From: Nitrosomonadales bacterium
GTDB lineage: Bacteria; Pseudomonadota; Gammaproteobacteria; Burkholderiales; SG8-41
NCBI GenBank assembly: GCA_009885185.1
Contig: VFLF01000908.1
Span: forward strand, 1 to 6,095
Direction of reading: 5' to 3'
DNA: 6,095 nt
Part shown: positions 1 through 4,673 of the stretch, piece after piece
How positions within the stretch are numbered: the stretch's first letter is position 1
How the letters are laid out: each line of letters opens with the position of its first letter
Made by a program: the position numbers and the translations under genes
The notes under the pieces: generated by a model
What the model saw: the letters and a program-made list of their open reading frames with translations, nothing else
Databases searched by the model: none
Told to the model about the DNA's origin: nothing

Positions 1-163
1 CGAAACCCTGGCGGACGACACCGTGCGCAAACGTTTCGCCGATCTGGGGCAGGAGATTCCGCCGCGCGAGGAGCAGACGCAGCAGGCGTTGGCCCGGTTT
101 CACAAGGCGGAAATCGACAAGTGGTGGCCGCTGATGAAGGCGGCGGGAATTAAGGCGGAATAA
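1..163 (+). CDS. Bug-family TTT solute receptor, C-terminal fragment (5' end outside window)
   Basis: Codons run in frame from base 2 to a TAA at 161-163, giving the last 53 residues of a protein whose start lies upstream of the window. The fragment has the usual ending of Bug/TctC-type periplasmic receptors: a short helix with V-R-K-R-F-A-D-L-G, then E-I-P-P, then a terminal amphipathic helix with E-I-D-K-W-W-P-L-M-K-A-A-G-I-K, as in the family's ending 'E-x-x-K-W-x-x-x-I-K-x-A-G-I'. Family members bind carboxylates or other small organic compounds in the periplasm and deliver them to a TctA/TctB permease; the ligand cannot be read from this piece. It converges on the receptor gene at 367-1386, with a repeat unit between the two stop codons. 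Family assignment is good, but the rest of the gene is unseen. Confidence 0.85.
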   Translation, partial: ETLADDTVRKRFADLGQEIPPREEQTQQALARFHKAEIDKWWPLMKAAGIKAE

Positions 164-216
164 TGTGGGTGTGTCACGGATGTCCTTCCTGGCGCATTAT
201 TTTTCGCACTCCACGC

Positions 217-245
217 CCGTCATTCTGGCGAAAGCCAGAATCCAG
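217..245 (+). repeat. 29-bp dRS3-like repeat, copy 1
   Basis: Left arm of the 111-bp unit, reading from CCGTC outside to CCAG inside. It has an 8-bp stem (ATTCTGGC/GCCAGAAT) around a GAAA loop. It is an exact reverse complement of 299-327, and matches 4260-4288 except for two loop bases. Confidence 0.9.
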
Positions 246-298
246 ATCGTAGCGTGATGCGCAGCATCTGAATGAGATCCTTCGGATCGGATTACACA

Positions 299-327
299 CT
301 GGATTCTGGCTTTCGCCAGAATGACGG
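299..327 (-). repeat. 29-bp dRS3-like repeat, copy 2
   Basis: Right arm of the 111-bp unit, an exact inverse of copy 1. It is identical over all 29 bp to the copy at 4594-4622, although the bases on both sides differ. This fixes the repeat boundaries independently of the pairing. Confidence 0.9.
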
Positions 328-366
328 TGTTGGTGTTACGGTGGCCACCGGCTTATCGCGAAAACA

Positions 367-1386
367 CTACCGCGCAACGATGCCCGCTTTTTTCGCCAAC
401 TGACTGACCAACGCGATCTGGTCGACGAGAAACTTGTCGAGTTGTTCCGGCGTGGTGGGCGCGGCGTCCATGCCGATAGCGCCCATGCGGCTTTGAATCT
501 CCGGCTCGCTCAGCACGCGCACAATTTCGCGGTTCAACTTGGTGATGATGGCACGCGGCGTTTTCGCCGGCGCGAAGAAGCCTGCCCACGAATCCCAGCG
601 AAAGCCGGGGTAGCCCAGTTCCGCCACGGTCGGCAGATCGGGATGCACGGGTATGCGCTTGGGCGTGGTGACGGCCAGCGCGCGTAGCCGGCCATCGCGG
701 ATCAGGCTCACCGTCGAGCCCAGCGGCGCCATGGTGAACTGCACGCGCCCGCCGATGGTGTCGGTAATGGCTTCGGGCACGCCTTTGTACGGTATATGCA
801 CGATGTCGATGTTCATCGTCTGTTTGACGATTTCACCGGCGAAGTGCATGCCGCTGCCGTTGCCAGCCGAGGAGTAGTTCAGTTGTCCGGGCTTGGCTTT
901 GGCGAGCGCGACGAACTCCTGCAAATTTTTCACGCCGAGCGAGGGTGTCACCGCCAGCACGTAGGCGGCGGTGTAGCTCATCGAAATACCCGTGAGATCC
1001 TTGATGGTATCGAACGGCAATTTGGCGTAGATCGACGGCGAGATCGCAATCGACGATGACGAGGTGAGCAGCGTGTGGCCATCAGGCGTGGCGTCGGTGA
1101 CGATTTTCGTGCCGACCACGCCGCCCGCGCCGGGGCGATTGTCGATCACCACTTGTTGGCCGAGCGCATCGCTCAGTTTGGGCGCGATCAGGCGCGCGGC
1201 GATGTCGGGCTGGCCGCCGGGCGTGAAGCCGATCACCATGCGTACGGGCCGCACCGGGTACGGCGTCGCGTCGCGCGCGGGTTGCGCGTGCGTGCTCGTG
1301 CATATGACGACGATGCCGATGCCCGCCAGCGCGTGCAGCAGTGGCGCTGTCGACGGAAATTTTCGTGCGGTTTCGTGTGTGTGCAT
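367..1386 (-). CDS. Bug-family tripartite tricarboxylate transporter substrate-binding protein
   Basis: This complete 339-residue protein is close to the usual size of Bug receptors (about 320-330). Residues 1-34 form a Sec signal peptide with a hydrophobic stretch at about 16-30 and probable cleavage after THA (residue 34). The mature part opens with Y-P-V-R-P-V-R-M-V-I-G-F-T-P-G-G and D-I-A-A-R-L (43-66), the first ligand-pocket loop, followed by V-I-D-N-R-P-G-A-G-G (80-89). Other family marks are Y-S-S-A-G-N-G-S near 171-178, H-I-P-Y-K-G near 197-202, and a C-terminal helix ending K-K-A-G-I. Bug proteins capture small organic acids or related compounds in the periplasm; the ligand is not predictable here. 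The ATG at 1386 has only a weak GAG-type ribosome site about 14 nt upstream. The cupin gene lies upstream on the same strand, and co-transcription is plausible across a 129-bp gap that holds a repeat. No TctA/TctB genes are nearby. Confidence 0.93.
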   Translation of the reverse strand: MHTHETARKFPSTAPLLHALAGIGIVVICTSTHAQPARDATPYPVRPVRMVIGFTPGGQPDIAARLIAPKLSDALGQQVVIDNRPGAGGVVGTKIVTDATPDGHTLLTSSSSIAISPSIYAKLPFDTIKDLTGISMSYTAAYVLAVTPSLGVKNLQEFVALAKAKPGQLNYSSAGNGSGMHFAGEIVKQTMNIDIVHIPYKGVPEAITDTIGGRVQFTMAPLGSTVSLIRDGRLRALAVTTPKRIPVHPDLPTVAELGYPGFRWDSWAGFFAPAKTPRAIITKLNREIVRVLSEPEIQSRMGAIGMDAAPTTPEQLDKFLVDQIALVSQLAKKAGIVAR

Positions 1387-1407
1387 GATTCGCGAATTCT
1401 CGCATTT

Positions 1408-1460
1408 CGATCCTTCGGATCGGGTTTACGAACTGGATTCCGGCTTTCGCCGGAATGACG
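1408..1460 (-). repeat. Half repeat unit: palindrome plus dRS3-like copy 3
   Basis: A CGATCC-TTC-GGATCG palindrome (1408-1422) is followed 10 bp later by a 28-bp repeat copy (1433-1460), in the same order and almost the same spacing as the right half of the 111-bp unit (276-327). The stem here is ATTCCGGC/GCCGGAAT (1437-1456), so one base pair of the other copies, T-A, is replaced by C-G on both sides. The first base after GACG also differs from the other copies. No left arm is visible between here and the receptor start at 1386, so this looks like a truncated unit. It sits in the gap between the cupin gene and the receptor gene and would lie in the transcript of both if they form an operon. 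Confidence 0.8.
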
Positions 1461-1515
1461 AGTGTGAAGGGTGTTCTGTTGTAAGTTCCCGTCAGCGTGA
1501 AACACTACGCCCAGT

Positions 1516-2088
1516 TCAAGACTCGCCGAATCGAATGCCGATGCCTGCCATGGCTTGCACCGTGGCGGGGCCCCATCGTCTGGCGATTTCTTCACCGCTG
1601 GATGCCGCGTGGTAGACAGCGTCCTGCTGATCGCCGGGTTCGGGTTGAATCATCACCAGTAGGCGTCCGAGTTCATTGCCCACGTTTTTGAAGTCCCGAT
1701 ACACGCCCGCGGGCACCGACACAAAATCCAGCGGTTCCAGAACGGTGGAGAACTGCCCTTCGTCGCCCCAGATGATTTCGAAGCGGCTTTGCACGCAAAA
1801 GAAATTTTCGACCGATGCCGTGTGCTTGTGCAAACCCGCACTGTCGCCCGGCGGGCATTCGGCCAGCGTGATGGTCAACCCCGGCGCGCCTTTGACGGGC
1901 GCTACTTTGCTGCGGCCTTCCCAGCCCAGCGGCGACATGATGGGCATGACCTTGTCCGGCGACATCATCAGCATGGCCTCGGGCGGAATGCCGTTGGCGT
2001 CGTTCATGGAATCCTTGTAAGGCACCAGCTTGGCATAGCGCGCCACCCGTTGCGGGATGGTGTCATCGAGAGGGTTATGTCGGGGCAT
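1516..2088 (-). CDS. Cupin-domain protein
   Basis: The start is placed at the ATG at 2088 because AAGGAG lies 8 nt upstream (2097-2102); an in-frame ATG at 2136 would add 16 residues but has no comparable site. The product is 190 residues with one cupin barrel. Motif 1 is visible as G-D-S-A-G-L-H-K-H-T-A-S-V-E, with metal-ligand candidates H87, H89 and E94. Motif 2 is E-P-L-D-F-V-S-V-P-A-G-V-Y-R-D-F-K-N (about 118-135), in which the usual histidine is replaced by R131. Cupins of this kind include dioxygenases, isomerases and sensors; the reaction here cannot be named. There is no signal peptide, so it is probably cytoplasmic. It is divergent from the propeller operon and upstream of a Bug receptor on the same strand, which hints at a role in metabolism of the imported compound. 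Confidence 0.88.
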   Translation of the reverse strand: MPRHNPLDDTIPQRVARYAKLVPYKDSMNDANGIPPEAMLMMSPDKVMPIMSPLGWEGRSKVAPVKGAPGLTITLAECPPGDSAGLHKHTASVENFFCVQSRFEIIWGDEGQFSTVLEPLDFVSVPAGVYRDFKNVGNELGRLLVMIQPEPGDQQDAVYHAASSGEEIARRWGPATVQAMAGIGIRFGES

Positions 2089-2434
2089 GGCAACAACTCC
2101 TTGGATTGAAAAGGGGACAGGAAGCGCAAACGCCATTTTTGCATAATGTCTCCGCGTATTGCGCTACGCCTGCATGATCTGGCGTGAGCGGGAGCGGTTC
2201 TGTTTCAACGGCGAAGCAACGCGTGGTGGTCGACCGGTAATTGGATTGTAACTTTATGTTTTTAAACAAAAATAAATGAACCTGTCAATTAGGGGAAATC
2301 CCATGACGCAACGCCGCCGCGATGTCGCGCCGCGCGGGCAGACCTGATACGCTCTGCGAAAAAGCAAAACGTGCGGGCATCATTCCACCGATGCTGAAAC
2401 GACCCACTCGATCCACCTCACTTTGAGCCCACTC
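2089..2434. other. Divergent intergenic region between the cupin gene and the propeller operon
   Basis: This 346-bp stretch has no convincing gene. Its main feature is an AT-rich island (about 2238-2290) that stands out from the GC-rich surroundings and is the likeliest place for divergent promoters; no pair of -35/-10 boxes with good spacing is clear enough to name. Just beside it is the palindrome GGTCGACC (2229-2236), and further on CGCGA-TG-TCGCG (2318-2329), either of which could be a regulator site by inference only. A 14-codon ORF (2303-2347) begins with ATG 7 nt after AGGGG and ends at TGA 87 bp before the NHL gene; it could be a leader peptide or chance. Confidence 0.5.
2097..2102 (-). 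promoter_or_regulatory. Ribosome binding site of the cupin gene
   Basis: AAGGAG on the minus strand, 8 nt before the ATG at 2088. It decides the start in favour of 2088 over the upstream in-frame ATG at 2136. Confidence 0.8.
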
Positions 2435-3307
2435 ATGTCCACAAACATTCCTGATCTTGGCTACAAACCTGTCGCCGATATTTTTAAACTGCCCGCGGGT
2501 GTCAACTTCGGCCCGTGCTCCGGCGTGGCGGTGAACGCCAAAAACAATATTCTCGTGTTCAACCGCGGCGAACATGCGCTGATGGAGTTCGACAACGCCG
2601 GCAATTATTTGCGCACCATGGCGCGCGGCGTATTTGTTAATCCGCACGGCCTGCGTATCGACCGCGAAGGCAACATCTGGGCCACCGACACCGGCGCGCA
2701 CTTCGTGGTGAAAATGTCCGCCGATGGGCGCATCCTCATGGTGCTGGGCGTGAAGGGGCGCGCGGGCGAGTGGCATCAGGCGGGGCATCTCAAATGCTTT
2801 GACGAGCCTAACGATCTTGCGTTCGGGCCCAAGGGCGAGGTGTATATCACCCAAGGCCACGGCAAGGGCAATTCGCTGGTGCATAAATTCGCCGCGGACG
2901 GCGCGCATATCAAAACCTGGGGCGGCACCGGCAAGGCGGCAGGTCAATTCGACCAGCCGCATTCCATCGTGATCAACAAAAACGGGTTGTTGTATATCGC
3001 CGACCGCTCCAACCAGCGCATACAAGTGTTCGATGCCGACGGCAACTACGTGCGCGAGACCAGCCACCCCGGCACGCCGTGCGGCTTGTGCCTGTGCAAC
3101 GACCAGAGCCACATGATGATGGCGCACGGCCACGCGGGCAAAGTGATGAAGCTCGACGAAAACTGCAACGTACTGGGCATCACCGGCAGTCAGGGCAAAG
3201 GGCCGAATCAGTACGGCGAAGCGCATTTGATCGCACTTGATCAACAGGAAAACATTTACATTGCCGATCCGCTGAACTGGCGGGTGCAGAAGCTGGCGAA
3301 AAACTAG
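2435..3307 (+). CDS. NHL-repeat beta-propeller protein, peptidyl-alpha-hydroxyglycine amidating lyase (PAL)-like
   Basis: The product is 290 residues made of NHL-type propeller blades, seen as repeated G-N-x-x-(V/I)-A-D and Q-(R)-(V/I)-Q-(V/K)-F strands such as L-L-Y-I-A-D-R-S-N-Q-R-I-Q-V-F (185-199). The order of motifs follows the PAL domain: N-R-G-E-H (R44, matching a PAL active-site arginine), N-P-H-G-L (H71), Q-P-H-S-I (H176) and E-A-H-L-I (H264), the last three aligning with the three zinc histidines. Residues aligned with the catalytic tyrosine and methionine are H142 and E262, so lyase activity is doubtful. No signal peptide or membrane segment is visible. The ATG at 2435 is preferred; a TTG 12 nt upstream is possible, and the ribosome site is weak for both. 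It is the first gene of an operon with the lipoprotein gene 10 bp downstream. The substrate is unknown. Confidence 0.88.
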   Translation: MSTNIPDLGYKPVADIFKLPAGVNFGPCSGVAVNAKNNILVFNRGEHALMEFDNAGNYLRTMARGVFVNPHGLRIDREGNIWATDTGAHFVVKMSADGRILMVLGVKGRAGEWHQAGHLKCFDEPNDLAFGPKGEVYITQGHGKGNSLVHKFAADGAHIKTWGGTGKAAGQFDQPHSIVINKNGLLYIADRSNQRIQVFDADGNYVRETSHPGTPCGLCLCNDQSHMMMAHGHAGKVMKLDENCNVLGITGSQGKGPNQYGEAHLIALDQQENIYIADPLNWRVQKLAKN

Positions 3308-3317
3308 GGAGAATGCG

Positions 3318-4250
3318 ATGCAAAAAATACAGACCTTCGTGTTAATGCTTGCCGTGCTGTTACTGGCCGGATGCGCCGCAACGCCATCCGGCGGCGGCAT
3401 GTCCAGCATCATCGCGCCGGACGCCAAAGTGCAGTTGGTGCAGGAAGGATACATTTTCACCGAAGGGCCGTTGGGTATGCCCGACGGCGGTTTGCTTTTC
3501 ACCGATTTGCGCACAGCCAACCGCATTTATCGCATGGACCCGCACGGAAAAATTTCCGTGTACCGCGAAAAAACCAACACCACCAATGGCATCGCGTACA
3601 CGCCCAAGGGCGAGCTGATCGGCGCGGAGTCCGGCGGCCCGCGCATTGTGCGCATTGCCGCGAACGGTGATTTTAGCGAACTCACGCGCGGCACCGGCAA
3701 GACGCCGATGATGTCGCCCAATGATCTGATCGCCGATTCGAAGGGCGGCGTTTACTTCACCGATCCCGGCCCGCGCCCGATACCCAAGGACCGCAAGCAC
3801 CACGTGTATTACCTGCCGCCGGGCGCATCGCAGGCGATCATCGTGGACGACACGATGACGCGCCCCAACGGCTTGACGCTCACGCTTGACGGCAGAACGC
3901 TGATCGTCGCCGACACCGTGGATGCGGAGTTGTATGCATGGGACGTGCAGCCCGACGGCACGCTGCGCAACCGCCGCGTGTTCATGCGCCTGCGTGACAT
4001 ACCCGCCGGTACCGACAGTGGCGGCGACGGCATGGCGATTGATGCCGAAGGGCGTTTTTATGTGACCGCGCTGACCGGCGTGCAGGTGTTCGACAAGAAC
4101 GGCCAGTATCTCGGCACTATCACCGTGCCGAAAAAGCCTACCAATGTTGCGTTTTCGGGGCCGCGCAAAAGCGTGCTGTACATCACCGCGCAGGAAGGGC
4201 TGTATCGGATTCAGACGCTGACGCAGGGGCCGGCAAGGTTGGGGAAATAA
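3318..4250 (+). CDS. SMP-30/gluconolactonase-like beta-propeller lipoprotein
   Basis: This is a 310-residue protein with a lipoprotein signal peptide: M-Q-K-I, a hydrophobic run, then the lipobox L-A-G-C with the lipidated cysteine at position 19. It is therefore membrane-anchored outside the cytoplasm. The rest is an SMP-30/LRE-type six-bladed propeller. The metal-binding set of that family is present: E49 in T-E-G-P, N135 in S-P-N-D-L, N184 in R-P-N-G-L and D237 in G-D-G-M-A-I-D, so a divalent-metal hydrolase acting on a lactone or ester is plausible. AGGGAG (3306-3311) overlaps the stop of the preceding gene and lies 6 nt before the ATG; the 10-bp gap indicates translation from a shared mRNA. 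The substrate is not known. The pairing of an apparently cytosolic propeller with an exported one suggests related substrates on either side of the membrane, which is inference. Confidence 0.9.
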   Translation: MQKIQTFVLMLAVLLLAGCAATPSGGGMSSIIAPDAKVQLVQEGYIFTEGPLGMPDGGLLFTDLRTANRIYRMDPHGKISVYREKTNTTNGIAYTPKGELIGAESGGPRIVRIAANGDFSELTRGTGKTPMMSPNDLIADSKGGVYFTDPGPRPIPKDRKHHVYYLPPGASQAIIVDDTMTRPNGLTLTLDGRTLIVADTVDAELYAWDVQPDGTLRNRRVFMRLRDIPAGTDSGGDGMAIDAEGRFYVTALTGVQVFDKNGQYLGTITVPKKPTNVAFSGPRKSVLYITAQEGLYRIQTLTQGPARLGK

Positions 4251-4259
4251 GTTACACAC

Positions 4260-4288
4260 CCGTCATTCTGGCGCACGCCAGAATCCAG
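4260..4288 (+). repeat. 29-bp dRS3-like repeat, copy 4 (left arm of nuclease cassette)
   Basis: The stem ATTCTGGC/GCCAGAAT (4265-4284) is unchanged but the loop is GCAC where copies 1, 2 and 5 have GAAA/TTTC. It begins 9 bp after the SMP-30 gene stop and ends 5 bp before the nuclease ATG, so the hairpin occupies the place where a ribosome site would be. Confidence 0.88.
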
Positions 4289-4293
4289 CGGCA

Positions 4294-4578
4294 ATGCAAC
4301 CGTGCGTATATATCCTGGCAAGCAAGCGAAACAGGACTCTCTACATCGGCGTCACTTCCGATGTCGTGAAACGCGTGTGGGAGCACAAGAACGATTTTGT
4401 CGAGGGCTTCACCAAACGTTACGGTGTGCTTACGCTGGTGTGGTACGAGGGTCACGAAACCATGGAGTCCGCGATAGTGAGGGAGAAGGCGCTCAAAAGC
4501 TGGAAGCGTGCGTGGAAGCTGGAGTTGATCGAAGCGTCGAATCCAAAATGGAATGACCGATACGAGAAGGCGGTTTGA
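4294..4578 (+). CDS. Small GIY-YIG nuclease
   Basis: This 94-residue, single-domain protein is the normal length for the small bacterial GIY-YIG family and appears intact. The signature is V-Y-I (5-7) and L-Y-I-G (16-19) followed by V-T-S-D-V-V-K-R-V-W-E-H-K, giving the catalytic arginine R27 and the conserved H31. The metal-binding glutamate is E64 in A-I-V-R-E-K-A-L-K-S-W, and the ending has N-P-x-W-N-D (83-88). GIY-YIG enzymes cut DNA through one metal ion; small stand-alone members include, as recalled, single-strand-specific nucleases that recognise dRS3-like repeats. There is no signal peptide and no extra DNA-binding domain, so target choice must lie in the domain itself. The ATG has no Shine-Dalgarno sequence; 5 bp upstream is the end of a repeat hairpin. 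It may be read from the upstream propeller operon, whose stop is 43 bp away. Target and host role are inferred. Confidence 0.93.
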   Translation: MQPCVYILASKRNRTLYIGVTSDVVKRVWEHKNDFVEGFTKRYGVLTLVWYEGHETMESAIVREKALKSWKRAWKLELIEASNPKWNDRYEKAV

Positions 4579-4593
4579 GTAGTGAGGAACGAA

Positions 4594-4622
4594 CTGGATT
4601 CTGGCTTTCGCCAGAATGACGG
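4594..4622 (-). repeat. 29-bp dRS3-like repeat, copy 5 (right arm of nuclease cassette)
   Basis: Identical to copy 2 (299-327) over 29 bp, with the stem at 4598-4617. It begins 15 bp after the nuclease stop. The five bases before it (ACGAA) are shared with the half unit at 1408-1460, where they also precede CTGGATTC. It could work as a terminator for the nuclease gene. Confidence 0.9.
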
Positions 4623-4656
4623 CGGAGGGGAATTCTCAATCGCGTAGTAACCGTAG

Positions 4657-4673
4657 GATGGGTGCAACCCATC
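4657..4673. terminator. Hairpin at the 3' end of the ModA-like gene, possible terminator
   Basis: GATGGGT-GCA-ACCCATC is a perfect 7-bp stem with a 3-nt loop. It overlaps the last two bases of the minus-strand stop codon (4672-4674). No T-rich run follows on either strand, so it is not a classic intrinsic terminator. The surrounding G-T-A-G-G-A-T-G-G-G-T text resembles another dispersed proteobacterial intergenic repeat, which is from general memory and unchecked. It is distinct from the 29-bp repeat. Confidence 0.4.

Larger units (their letters stand above)
217..327. repeat. 111-bp gene-free inverted-repeat unit (dRS3-like, MITE-like)
   Basis: Two perfect 29-bp inverted copies (217-245 and 299-327) enclose a 53-bp core. 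Each copy is itself a stem-loop: ATTCTGGC, a 4-nt loop, GCCAGAAT (222-241 and 303-322). The core adds two more small palindromes, GATGC-GCA-GCATC (256-268) and GATCC-TTC-GGATC (276-288), so the unit could fold as a chain of hairpins or as one long cruciform. Identity between the copies stops exactly at the outer CCGTC and the inner CCAG, which defines the ends. The unit lies between two convergent genes (stops at 163 and 367-369) and could act as a bidirectional terminator, though no long T-tract follows it. The ATTC...GAAT architecture resembles Neisseria dRS3 repeats. No coding sequence lies inside. Confidence 0.85.
4260..4622 (+). mobile_element. 363-bp GIY-YIG nuclease cassette bounded by 29-bp inverted repeats
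   Basis: A 29-bp repeat (4260-4288), 5 bp, a 285-bp GIY-YIG gene, 15 bp and an inverted 29-bp repeat (4594-4622) make up the whole unit. The arms match at 27 of 29 positions, the two differences being in the hairpin loop. Flanking bases inside and outside the arms do not match, so the arms are the natural ends. Polarity (CCGTC outside, CCAG inside) is the same as in the gene-free unit at 217-327, and both units lie in gaps between convergent genes. No transposase and no obvious target-site duplication is present. Movement is inferred from architecture only; repair-driven spread by the nuclease, or simple co-inheritance with repeats, are alternatives. Confidence 0.65.

Noticed and set aside
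2075..2269. A 64-codon minus-strand frame starting in the AT-rich island and overlapping the cupin start
   Set aside because: There is no good ribosome site or recognisable motif, and it overlaps the well-supported cupin start and ribosome site at 2088-2102.
2285..3526. A 413-codon open frame on the minus strand across the propeller genes
   Set aside because: It runs antisense to the NHL gene and into the SMP-30 gene, both of which have clear family motifs, and its own product shows no recognisable domain. Long antisense frames are common in GC-rich coding DNA.
4247..4257. An 11-bp direct repeat ATAAGTTACAC at 4247-4257 and 5390-5400
   Set aside because: It is short, contains part of a stop codon at one site, and does not bound any unit; a chance match is likely, and it is not a target duplication of the nuclease cassette.
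3360..4259. A 299-codon open frame on the minus strand opposite the SMP-30-like gene
   Set aside because: Its composition (many H, A, R, V) is that of a shadow frame, and the + strand gene has a lipobox and metal-site residues.
217..4622. Reading the five spaced repeats as a CRISPR array
   Set aside because: The repeats are dispersed, in both orientations and separated by genes, with no regular spacers and no cas genes.
4260..4622. Calling the nuclease cassette an insertion sequence or RAYT/REP system
   Set aside because: There is no DDE or HUH (Y1) transposase; the only protein is a GIY-YIG nuclease, and no target-site duplication is visible at the arms.
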